Assembly: GCA_018389105.1 (NCBI GenBank)
Contig: JACATO010002133.1
Span: 62,001 to 126,000 of the forward strand
DNA: 64,000 nucleotides
Source: Nautilus pompilius
Taxonomy: Eukaryota > Mollusca > Cephalopoda > Nautilida > Nautilidae
Reading direction: 5' to 3'
Part shown: in pieces, positions 27,201 to 39,200 of the stretch
How the letters are laid out: each line of letters opens with the position of its first letter
Numbering within the stretch: the first letter of the stretch is position 1
Made by a program: the position numbers and the translations under genes
Notes under the pieces: generated by a model
Told to the model about the DNA's origin: nothing
Databases searched by the model: none
Seen by the model: only the letters and a program-made list of their open reading frames with translations

Positions 27201-30200
27201 AACAGGATGGTGGTACTACCTGGCTTCTCAGCTGATGATTTTTGCAGCAAATCATCAACAACAAAAAAAATTCACAGTCTGTCAGTAATTTATTTTTTTT
27301 CTTTCTCCTTAACATGTGAGCTGGTAAACCGGTAGTACTGTATTAAATGTTAGTGAATATTAAAAACAACAATAATTTTAAGCAGCTGCAGCAGTCTTAC
27401 TGTATGTCCAGAGTACATGTGCACACTGTGAATCTACAACCGGTTGTTAGGAAAAATAGAAACGGGTACTAAAACCAGATTGGACTGACATCTTATATAA
27501 ATTACAGCCACATGCTGCAGGAAATGGTTTCCAGATGCTATTTCACCTCTTTTTTCTCCCCCATATTTGTTTTAGTATTTATTGCTTGAAGTCAATAGAT
27601 GGAGGCTCGCACAGATTCAACGTGTGCTGTGTCGTAAGGTTTTATTGAAAAAAGAAAAACAAAACAAAAAAAAATGGCGGAACTTTCTCATAAGAAGAAA
27701 TAAGGTTCTTTGAAATTATTTTTAAATATAAGGTGTGGATGGTGATTATTGTTTGTTACCTACATTATTTAGAGTTGTAATGCAAAAGAAAAAAAAAATC
27801 TATCCTGTGTTGAAAGTGTATTAATGGGAAAAAATGACAGTGATAGAGAGCCATATTGAATTTAAGGAGCTACTGAAAATAATGGGGAAAATATTGTGGC
27901 AAATTATATTTGTACATAAAAGTTAATTTCCCCACCACACAGAAATGAAACAAGATGTTTTTAAAAAAATCTCATTCTCTCATTCGTAACGAGAGAGAGA
28001 GAGAGAGAGAAAAGAACATTTGAGAGGTGAATGGGCCTTTTTTATTATTTACTGTGGGGACCTTCACTGATAGGACAATGGTCTTCTGTTTTGTCTTTTG
28101 TCTCTATGGTATGCACCATTTTTGTGTTCAGCTATTAGGTTATAGATATAGGTATGGAAAAACAGGGGGGAAAGAAGTTTTTAAGACTTATAAACTTCAC
28201 TTCACCCCCACTCCTCTACCCAAAAGGTGTGGGAGGGGCTTGTGTAGTCTATTTTAAAAAAATAAATGAAAATGCGTTTACATCTTCTGCTTTTGTTTTC
28301 TGGTTTGGTAAATCATTCCTGGCAGATGGTCTTTGGAAATAACAAAGTTTTCTGGCATCAGTCAGGAAAGTCTTCATTATGTGCACTTATTACCTGTAGT
28401 GATATTTCATAATTGCCAAAGTAGGCAAACAAAGCCTCTTCTTTTTCCATGACTGAGATTGTGAATATCACTAATCATCTTAATTGACCTTTGTTTTCAA
28501 GATGCCTTTATGTAACCTTTGCGCAACTGTATTCTCCAAAAAGGAGATTTTACTGAGGTTGTTCTATTTGTTGTAGTAAGGTTTAGCAGACCTAAGACCA
28601 ACCCCTTGGCTGTACAGAATCCCGCATTGTCTTCAAGGTGGTATCTACCTTAACTCTTGAATCTTTTTATTTTGCTACTGTTCCTGTCGTAGGACAGACA
28701 GCCCACTTCACAGGGAACGGGAGAGAAGGGTGGGTGTTGCTTTGGTCTTACCTAGCACCACCACCAAGACATTTTCATTTGAAAGCATTAACTTAAATTT
28801 GCCATTCTACTAATTCAGTCTTCCAAACGACTTATAAAAAGCTTTGCATGTGTTTAACACCCCCACTCTTGTAAGGGCTGCATCTGTTTCGCTAGATAAA
28901 TGCACATTGTCTCTCCCAAGTGAATCTGTAAGCTAGAGACAGTGCATCACCGTTGAAGCTCTTACGGGTACCAAGCAATGTCTGTCTTTAAGCAATGAAG
29001 CCCTGCAGCCAGAAAGGTATATAGACAAAATAACCAAATACACTGATAGGGAAGCTACACACACACACATCACCATTTCACAGAGGAGGAGGTGGGAATG
29101 TCCACCAGCTTTATTTTCAGACTAGCATACACTAAACCTGTTAACAACTGTCGCTGATAATTAATTCTTTTTCATTTACAACCATGTCAAAAATCCCCCC
29201 CCTCCCTCCTGCAATACCGTCCCGTGCTGTGATGCTTCAACCCATCAGTTCCCAGACTACGGGTCACGACAAGAAAAGATGCGGGGTCCCTAAGTGGTGA
29301 CTACTTTTTATGCAGCGCTTAATCTCTTGGTTGCTGCCGTTGATGTAACGCGCCCCATTCTGCATGGTATATCCCCTGCCAGTGTATTGCTCGCACCCTT
29401 CTATAGCCCGCACAATAGCAGACTTACACTGGCATCTCGACACGATGTCAATCTGTCGCCTAGACTCAAGGAAAGGCATTATTTCACCTTGTTTTTTTTT
29501 TTTTAAAAAACACGTTCAGGAGAATTTCGCCCCAACCCTCCCTGGCCAACAGGGTGTGATTTGTTAGTTGAAATATTGATATTTCGTTAACAGTAATCTC
29601 CAGATAATTTTTCTTAATTTACTATCTGCCATATAACGATTATTACTTAATCTGTTTCCTGTTTTAATATGTGTGTGGGTGTCTGTTAAACTAAATTGTC
29701 CAACTCTACAAATTATTCGGGCTCATTTTAAACTCATCACTATCTCTTTTAGGTATTTGGTCCAGCAAAAACTTAGTAGTAGCCACTTCAGTATCTTAAA
29801 TATCTATGTCTGCCTCCCTGTCAGTGTCTTTTACGTGCAACAAGGACAGAAGACAATCCAAAATGGAGTCCTGTTGCAGTTACACCAAACCATCAGAAAT
29901 CCATATTGGTCATCCATTTTCTCAAAAGGTGGAGGTACTCTTCTTCTTCTTCTTCTTTATATTTATAAGATGCTTTCCCTGACTTATTTGAATGCAGAGT
30001 GTTAGTAATTGATTTAAATGGTTTTGATAATAAAGTATGTGACCTGATCATTTATCCTTAAATTGCTCTATTATTATATGGGCTGCTGGTTCTATAATAT
30101 CTTAAATGTAATAAGCAAATGGGTGATGAGGAGAGGATGTGTTTATATCTCTAATTGTCTAACTGTACATACATCAGAAAGGAAATGCATTACTGGTTTT

Positions 30201-33200
30201 TTTCCCACAGATGCCTGATGTTTTTTTTTTGTTGTTGTCAGCTGGTACTTCCGTACTCAAGTCGCGGCACCAGTGAAGGAAATGCCATGAGGAAACTCAT
30301 GTGAAGATTACATCTTTGGCAGATGAAGGTTATTCCACATGAATACCGCCAGCACATGTAAATGTTTTTATTGGTGCAATGTGTAGAATTTTTTTTAATA
30401 TTCAAAGATTCTGGAAACATGAATGATCCAAAAAGGTGGGCAAAGATAAAGTGAGCCCAAGTAATGTTAAAAATATTCCAGGGAACCATTAAGGAGCAGG
30501 CAAAAACCTGAAATTTAACTAGGTAACAGCCTATGACTGACTATAGGAGTCAGCATCAGTGCCTGGTTGGTTCTGGTGAGAAACTGGTTAAAAGATTTGA
30601 GAAGATTGGTGAAGAGTTCTTCTCACAGGTGTATCAAGATTTAAATTATTTTGAAACCATCAGTTTCAGTGTGTGTGTGTGTGTGTGCAGGGATCGATAC
30701 AGTAACCAGTGTACAGTAGTTTCAGCAAAACATTCATCCAAGTTTTTTGGGGATGCTTTTTCAAGACAAGGACCTGGAGATTAGTTAAAGGTAACCCGAC
30801 AGGTGACAGCTATATAAACATAAATAACTCATCATGCAGTATCATTTGTCAACTGACCCATTTACACTGGGTTCATCAGGTATTGTGGTGTTGATTCAGA
30901 GCATACTGCTGGTGTGGTAAAATGTACAGACCCCCCCCCTCTAATGGATTGACCTGGTCGGGTGCTTGTAGGGTACTAGAAAGAAGCAGAAAAAGACAAA
31001 GCACCAATCAAAAAAAAAAACTGGAAGAAACCTTTGGGAGGCTCTCCCTAATGTATGCAGAAATGTGCCACAGTTTACTGGGGACGTTTAAATGAAACCT
31101 GACTGAAATAGGATCGCCACAATGCTATCTGGCTCCTGGGTTTTACTTGAGCATTCCTAGTATTTATAACATACAATCAAGTTTGCTTAAGCCAAGCCAG
31201 AGGTTATAGGCACACACTAAATATGGAGTGATTTCAACATCTAATAAAACAGATAAATAAACAATAGACTGTTGAATTCATCAGCAGTGGATGCAAGTAG
31301 ATTTTTCTGGAATAAATTAAATTGTTGCAAAAAAAAAAAAAATAAACATTATGGAAATAGATCATTTACTCTTGTGATGCTTTTTGTAATCAATTCTGCA
31401 TATAGTTGTATCCTTAAAAGACAATGTTTTGGGTGGTACAGTTGGCCTACTACAGATGCTTCAAGAACTCCTCCTCTCTCAAGTAACTTACTCTTCTTTC
31501 TTTTACTATCAAACAAAAGACCACATCCAGGTCACCCCCCCCTCCAGTGACAAGATCCTTGCCATTTCTACACCACACCTGCCCCCCCCCCCTTCTCAGT
31601 AACTATGTGCCAAGTTATTTGTCAGCCGGATTTCTAACCTGAACCGGAGTGCGCACTGGCTAATGTAGCACCCATACCAACTTTTTAATGAAACAGTAAA
31701 AAATGACTTGACGCTCGTTCAGTTAATAATATAACCAAAATTATAACATTTTGTGGTTAAATAAACCAGAGCCCATAACTCGCACATCTACTATACAGTC
31801 TTATTTATCACTGTCCACCCAAGCTGTTCAACTGCTATACAATGGATGATTATGAACAAGGGGAAATAACTAATTTCACAAACTACAAATGATTCAACCA
31901 ATGGAAAATCATCCCATATTAATAAAAGATCCAGTTAGTTTTGCATCAAATTAAATAATGCATATAAACATATAAAGTTTCGTAAATAGAAAAAAAATTT
32001 AATTATTTACTAACTCAAAATCACATATATTGTTTTGAACAATATGATATAAATTATCTATTTAATTAATATATGTCTATGATCCTCCTTTTATACACTT
32101 TATTGGGTATAATACCTTGACCCCTCTTGAACATAGTATATATCCTCCCTCTTTCTCTGTTATCTCTCTTTGGTAATATATTTCAGTGGCACAGTCAGAG
32201 TCTCTCCAGCTTCAGCTGTTTATATATCTCTAACATTGTGCAAGTTAAACTAATGTCACCGTATCTAAATGTCTGTCCTTCATACATGCTGATGCTGGGG
32301 GTGGGGGAATGAGATAAAGGGATGCTCTAGCAGTTCGGTGCACTCCCATTTGGCTGCTATGGAAACCTTTCCTGCATGCAGGCAATGCGAGGATAAAGAG
32401 CCTGTCCCTTTTTTCAAAGATAGCAACTTATGGCTGTTGCTTGTGTGACAAGCTTGCAGTACTTGCTCTAGACACTAGGTTAATCGACCACAACTTTTTT
32501 CTGGTTTCTTATCTTTGTTGAATAACACTAAAAATGTTTTTTAAATAGTTGTCTTGATGACAATCGACTTTTTGTGATCTGTTAACATACCATATCACAT
32601 AGTGTGCGTATTTATTTAACCAGTTCTCTTAGCATACCAAGAGAAGACTGCTGCCACCTAGCAGCTTGCTTGTGTAGCCGATGTCCTTGCAAAGATGGCT
32701 TTGAAGTCTGATATCTTTTTTGTAGTTTTAACTGAATATTAATTAACAGTTTCTAAGGTCTGGGTGAGCGGGAAAGATAATGAGTTTAAAAAAAGAATTC
32801 TTTCTTTCCTTTTTTATTAAGTAAAAATAAAAATAATTGAAGTGGCTTTATGCAAACGTTATTTGCCAATGTGGTAAAAACTGGGTCGGATCAAGTCTGA
32901 TAATGGCTTTGTTCTGTTTGAACAAGCAGCATGTTTGTTCTGTAACAGAGAATAGCCTAGTGCCAGGAAGTCAGTGACATTGCCACCAGATTTCAAAACT
33001 ATTTCATTATAAAGCTATACTATTTTTGTTTTTTATTGCATATTTTAAATGGAACTGCTATTACATATATATACATTTTTTTTAAAATTTAGCCAATTTG
33101 ATTATTACCAATACTCAGGACATCGTTTTCGGTCTGACAGTGCAGAGTCCCAGAGCAGTGTATTTGTGGAGAGTCATGATTACAGTTCTGCTGATTTTCC

Positions 33201-36200
33201 CATAGGGTGAGTGTCTCTCTCTTCTCTATTTTTTAACAAATTTTATTTACAATGTGTTGTTTACATTTTGAGACAATTCTGCCTGCCACTTTTAAACCTT
33301 AGGAAAGACCATTTCACCCAAGATTAGGTCAGTTTATTTGAATTCCCCCCCCTGTGTGTGAGGTGATGACATCACTGTTTGTTGATGATCCTAAGTTTAA
33401 TTCAGTCTGGTAGATTTAGAAGGAGGGAGAGAGAGAGAGAGAGACATTAATACGATTCTTAATTAATGCTTGCCCTCTTAACTATGCTTTTTTGACAATC
33501 TGCTCTCCTTGTTCACAATTCTTTTGCTAGAAATCCATTTTCCGGGAATTTGTTTGTACTGAAATTCTGGCTAATTTGTAAACGATGACTGGTAATTCAG
33601 AGCATGCTTCCATCTCTGACTGCAGAAACAAAAGAGAAATCATTAACTGAGCTTCTGGAATGGCTGAGTCTGCTCAGCGCCTCAGGTTGAACTCATTAGT
33701 ATGTTGGTGATGGTGTGTTCAAAATTTTTAGAAAAAAATTTCCAGTGGAGGTAATATTTTGAATGTTTTAGTTTGTGATTAGGTGTCTAGTATTTAAAAA
33801 AATAACAAACAAACCTTGTAGTTATCTCACCTTTGCATTAATCACAAAGAAAAAACAACAAATAAAGGGCACTACTTTTTAGATAGCAATAATGATAACA
33901 ATAATAATAAGAAGAATTTTCCAGAATTTTTTCTGACTATTTAATAATAAGCATTTTCTGATAAGGCCTTGAGATACCCACATTTCAAAAAAAATGAGAG
34001 AATTGCCAAAGATGATTATTAGAAAGAAAGGGGAAAAAAAATGAAATTCTATTTGGTAAGTTGTATGGTTATATCCACTGGTTCTGTGCATAGTTCTCAC
34101 ACTTTCCCTACAATTGGAAATTTGTAACACTTAAATATATATATACAGACTGACTATTAAGAATTGATTAAAATGCTGAGGGTACCTTTGCCATCATTTA
34201 CCAATATTGGATGCAATACCAAGTTTGCTTATTGTTTTTTTTTTTTTTTGTGTGTGTGTAAATATTCATGGCTGATATGTCAGCCGTTCTACTAGCTTAG
34301 ATCCCATTAAGAAAATAGTACAAACAAATTTTCATCATTGTTTTTATGCTAGACCAGCAAGTTATTTCTAGGTTTTACTTTTTTTTTTTTTTGGAGGAGG
34401 GGTATTCTGGTGCAAAGAGGGTTAACACACACACCCCCACACACAAACTCTCTCTCTCTCTTTCAACGAAACCATTATCCTCCAGCTGTTAGTGAATATG
34501 CTGATTTTCCTACTTATCCCTAAAAGCTTTATAAATATGAAAAGAGCTCCTCCGTTCATACATTTTCATGAATGATATTCTACAGGTTAATTATAGCTAA
34601 CCCCTCTTAGAGTTACCTCAACAGATCAGAGGACTGAACACTAGGGTTTGTCGCATTCACACTCTATTAAATTTCATTTTAAGAGGGCTGGCCCTTTCTT
34701 CCTTTCCATTGGCCTGCATATCACCAAGAGGAACTGTAAACATGTAACCAGAGTCTGGTGCACTTGGACTCTGCTTGGGAAAGGAGTAACTGACACCTGC
34801 TTTATCAGGTTGTCACCCAAGGGCATCAATACCTGACCTTTTATGTTTCTCACTGATGTCTTAAAATGGTTTAGACCATCTTATTTATTCTCCATGACCC
34901 TTCTTAAAAACAACAGCAACAACTATTTATGGGTTTCTGTAGTCCTTTGAGGAGATGGTTTTTTTAAAATACCTGCTCAGTTTATGAGAGCGACTCTCTC
35001 TTTGTGCAGGAGAGAGAGAATTTTGTGGAAAGTAATTCAGAAATCACTTTGGTTAAGATTATGCACGACACAAAAAAAAAAAAAGATATTTTCTCTCTTT
35101 TAAATCATGTATGGGCTTCCTACAGCCCATGGAACCTGGGGAACTTATGTGTAGTGGTGTGTGTGGAGGGGTGTTGTTGCCAGGATGAGTTACCCCCCGC
35201 TTAAAACACACACACACACACGAGGTGTACGTACGTACTCCTTTGAATGCACAATGCATTTTTCTGTAAGTGAAGAAAAAGAATGTCTAAATAAAAAAAA
35301 AAAATTAATTTAAGGATAAGGAAATATAAAAAACAAAATGATAGAGGCAAAATGCGTTCCTGAATAAACGGGGAAAATGTTTAAATGTAACGTTTATTGT
35401 CAACAAATATTTTGGTATTTTTTCTGCCGGTGTCTTTTGTGTCAGCAAGAGATGGTGGTACATCCAAGAACTTAATGTTTATTCTATGATGCATTCTGTT
35501 TCTATTCTGATCTTTTCCTCTTTTGTAAATATTAGTTTGTTTGTTTGTTTTTTTTTGCTTGAAATTTGATGTTAAAAAATGAAAAGGTGCCTTATTTTTA
35601 CCTTAACTGTGTTACCTCTGTTAAATGTTATATGTATGCAGTTTATATATAACTAGCTTATTTCCTTTTCCACTGCAATAGACGTTTTGTTTTGTTTTAA
35701 AATGTTTTTCTTTTATAGAATTTTATTTACATAAATGCATCACAGAGTATATTCAGATACCTGATGATCCACCTCAGCATCCTATTATTTTTATCTTAGG
35801 TGGATGCTGTGCATGTTCTGGGTGTGTGTTTGATAACTGTGCATGCCGAAATAAGGTACATCCAGTAAGGGCTTTTATCATAATGTGTTTGGAAATTGTT
35901 TAGTATCAGTTTAAATTTACCACTCAACGATTAAGGCTGTCAGCAGAGATGGTGCAGACAAAGTTGAAGAACAAGAATCCTCAACGATTAAGGCTGTTAG
36001 CAGAGATGGTGAGGACAAAGTTGAAGAACAAGAATCCTCAACGATTAAGGCTGTCAGCAGAGATGGTGCAGACAAAGTTGAAGAACAAGAATCCTCAACG
36101 ATTAAGGCTGTCAGCAGAGATGGTGAGGACAAAGTTGAAGAACAAGAATCCTCAACGATTAAGGCTGTCAGCAGAGATGGTGCGGACAAAGTTGAAGAAC

Positions 36201-39200
36201 AAGAATCCTCAACGATTAAGGCTGTTAGCAGAGATGGTGCAGACAAAGTTGAAGAACAAGAATCCTCAACGATTAAGGCTGTCAACAGAGATGGTGCGGA
36301 CAAAGTTGAAGAACAAGAATCCTCAACGATTAAGGCTGTCAGCAGAGATGGTGAGGACAAAGTTGAAGAACAAGAATCCTCAACGATTAAGGCTGTCAGC
36401 AGAGATGGTGCGGACAAAGTTGAAGAACAAGAATCCTCAACGATTAAGGCTGTCAACAGAGATGGTGCGGACAAAGTTGAAGAACAAGAATCCTCAACGA
36501 TTAAGGCTGTCAGCAGAGATGGTGAGGACAAAGTTGAAGAACAAGAATCCTCAACGATTAAGGCTGTCAGCAGAGATGGTGCAGACAAAGTTGAAGAACA
36601 AGAATCCTCAACGATTAAGGCTGTCAGCAGAGATGGTGCGGACAAAGTTGAAGAACAAGAATCCTCAACGATTAAGGCTGTCAGCAGAGATGGTGAGGAC
36701 AAAGTTGAAGAACAAGAATCCTCAACGATTAAGACTGTCAGCAGAGATGGTGAGGACAAAGTTGAAGAACAAGAATCCTCAACGATTAAGGCTGTCAGCA
36801 GAGATGGTGCAGACAAAGTTGAAGAACAAGAATCCTCAACGATTAAGGCTGTCAGCAGAGATGGTGAGGACAAAGTTGAAGAACAAGAATCCTCAACGAT
36901 TAAGGCTGTCAGCAGAGATGGTGCGGACAAAGTTGAAGAACAAGAATCCTCAACGATTAAGGCTGTCAGCAGAGATGGTGAGGAAAAAGTTGAAGAACAA
37001 GAATCCTCAACGATTAAGGCTGTCAGCAGAGATGGTGAGGAAAAAGTTGAAGAACAAGAATCCTCAACGATTAAGGCTGTCAGCAGAGATGGTGCGGACA
37101 AAGTTGAAGAACAAGAATCCTCAACGATTAAGGCTGTCAGCAGAGATGGTGAGGACAAAGTTGAAGAACAAAAATCCTCAACGATTAAGGCTGTCAGCAG
37201 AGATGGTGAGGACAAAGTTGAAGAACAAGAATCCTCAATGATTAAGGCTGTCAGCAGAGATGGTGAGGACAAAGTTGAAGAACAAGAATCCTCAACGATT
37301 AAGGCTGTCAGCAGAGATGGTGAGGACAAAGTTGAAGAACAAGAATCCTCAATGATTAAGGCAGTCAGCAGAGATGGTGAGGACAAAGTTGAAGAACATG
37401 AATCTTAAACCTGGGTGGGAAAAATTTGAGGTGAGGGAGAGAGTGGCAGTTTAAATTTCGTTATTTCTTTGTGAAGTGAGTTGGGTTAGAAGATTCTCTG
37501 GTCACACACCACTTAAACATTTTTATTTTTTTGTTTAATTGTCAAGAATGTTTACGGGTCATCGAAGTCCACATCCAACAGAGACTGCTCACCAGGAAGC
37601 TGAAGATGATTCAGATTATGTTAGAATGACACCTGGTGACACGTCGTCAAGCCTGTCAACTCCTGAAAGACAAGGTAGGAATTTCCATTGCTGAACTTAA
37701 AAAAGCTATTTTGGTTGCGGTGTGCCGTTCATGCCAATTACAGTAGCTTGCAGCTTCTTCGTATTAACTTTCTGAGCTGCCAGAGATTCTCGGACTGTAT
37801 GCACCTCGGGCTGTTGAATGTGCCAACCTTTTGTCTTTGTCTGAATTGCTACACCACCTCGTGAATCAGATTCCACCCTCATGAAGGTCTGGAGACACCT
37901 CAGGATTTTGCACAGCTGAAGAGGGGAAGTTAAAGATATTTATCAGTGGGTGCGTGTTAACATAGATCTAGTGCGAGCTCTCGGGGTTGTCAGTCCCAGA
38001 ACCTTTGCATGTGCAGTGAACATCAAGGAAAGATTTTGCTGGAACCTTTCCTGTTAGAAGTGGGAGGAACTCAAGTCTGCAACAACCATCACCTCCTAGC
38101 AAAACATTGGACTGTCTAGTTAATCTCCAGGTTACTCGTGAGAATAAAATGCATCTCTCTGCTTGTTGGGAAAACATATGTAAGCTTAACTTGAGGAAGG
38201 AGGGTAAATTTCTTTTCTCTTCTTTTTTTCTAACATGAACAACTGGGTCCTAATTAAAGACTTCTTCAGTGACAAATTGCCAAAAATTAACGAATACAGT
38301 GCTACAAAAATCTCCTCTCAACTGCCAAGGGACAGAAATCATTAAAATGTCTGCCAATCTTCAAAAGAGGATCCAAACCTTTTTTTTTTTTTTTTTTTTG
38401 GTTAATGCAATTTATTTCTGGTGAAGATTTCTGTTTTATTTTCTGACTTATTACCTCACCCGCCATGTTGATTTGATAGCTAAGCATTTGGAAGCAGTCA
38501 GCAATGGTCCAAACTTAATTGCAAGTTTTCATAGTGTTGCATTGTGGGAAAGTTTTCTAAATTATCAGCAGAGTGAAACCATATTAAGCTATGTTGGGGA
38601 TGGTCAGGTAAGCTCTTAACAATGTATCCTGGTGAAATCTAAAAGGGAAACCAAACTGTTTGTCTTTCCTGCTGAATAATTTCACCCTAATTTTTATCTG
38701 CCCTCTGACAATCTTATGCTTTCCTGGAAATTCTGCATTTATGAAATTACAGATTAATGGATGTTTGGCACCTTCATTGTATTGCCAATTTTTCTTCTTA
38801 AATGTTTTTAAAATAAAAAAAAATAGAGAGACTAATTATCTCTTGTTACTCTATACATTCATCACCCAAAACACACTTTAGATTTTGCAAATGTCCATAA
38901 GAATTTTTAAAAAAAGATTTATTTCCTTTAAATTGATTCCAGCTTGGCAGCTTAAGGTCTCATTGCTATATTGGAAAGTTTAGACATAATTTTGGCTCTT
39001 AGATTTCCATGTGTTTGTAGATTTAAGTACATTGCTGTAGCATTATTACCTCCCCCTTTTGAAAAAAATTTGTGTAGAAATTGTACACTTTCTGTTTTTT
39101 TTTTGCTAGTTCTAGTATAGATATGAGAAGAAAGTTTTCTTTTTATTTTTTTTTTAAGTAAGATTGTTTAATATGGTGAGGCTTCAAGATTTGTTCGTCA

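Larger units (their letters stand above)
20489..33092 (+). other. IRS intron, 12.6 kb
   Basis: This is the largest intron. It holds a tRNA-like SINE head near 20880, a mariner copy at 21482-22642, a Tc1-like remnant at about 22985-23770, a CT/CA/GA microsatellite at 24114-24280, a GC-richer possible insert at 29165-29560, and one palindromic MITE at 31078-31160. Positions 25060-29160 and 31170-33090 are otherwise plain AT-rich sequence with small simple repeats. Confidence 0.8.

Noticed and set aside
35949-37241. 430-codon + frame repeating a lysine/arginine-rich 19-mer, as an alternative IRS exon
   Set aside because: The acceptor-like AGs just upstream, joined to the phase-2 exon at 33093-33206, lead quickly to a stop. 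The frame also ends inside the array.
35917-37386. 489-codon minus-strand frame repeating a serine/leucine-rich 19-mer
   Set aside because: It is produced by the 57-bp tandem repeat having a length divisible by three. There is no promoter, splice context or non-repetitive protein around it.
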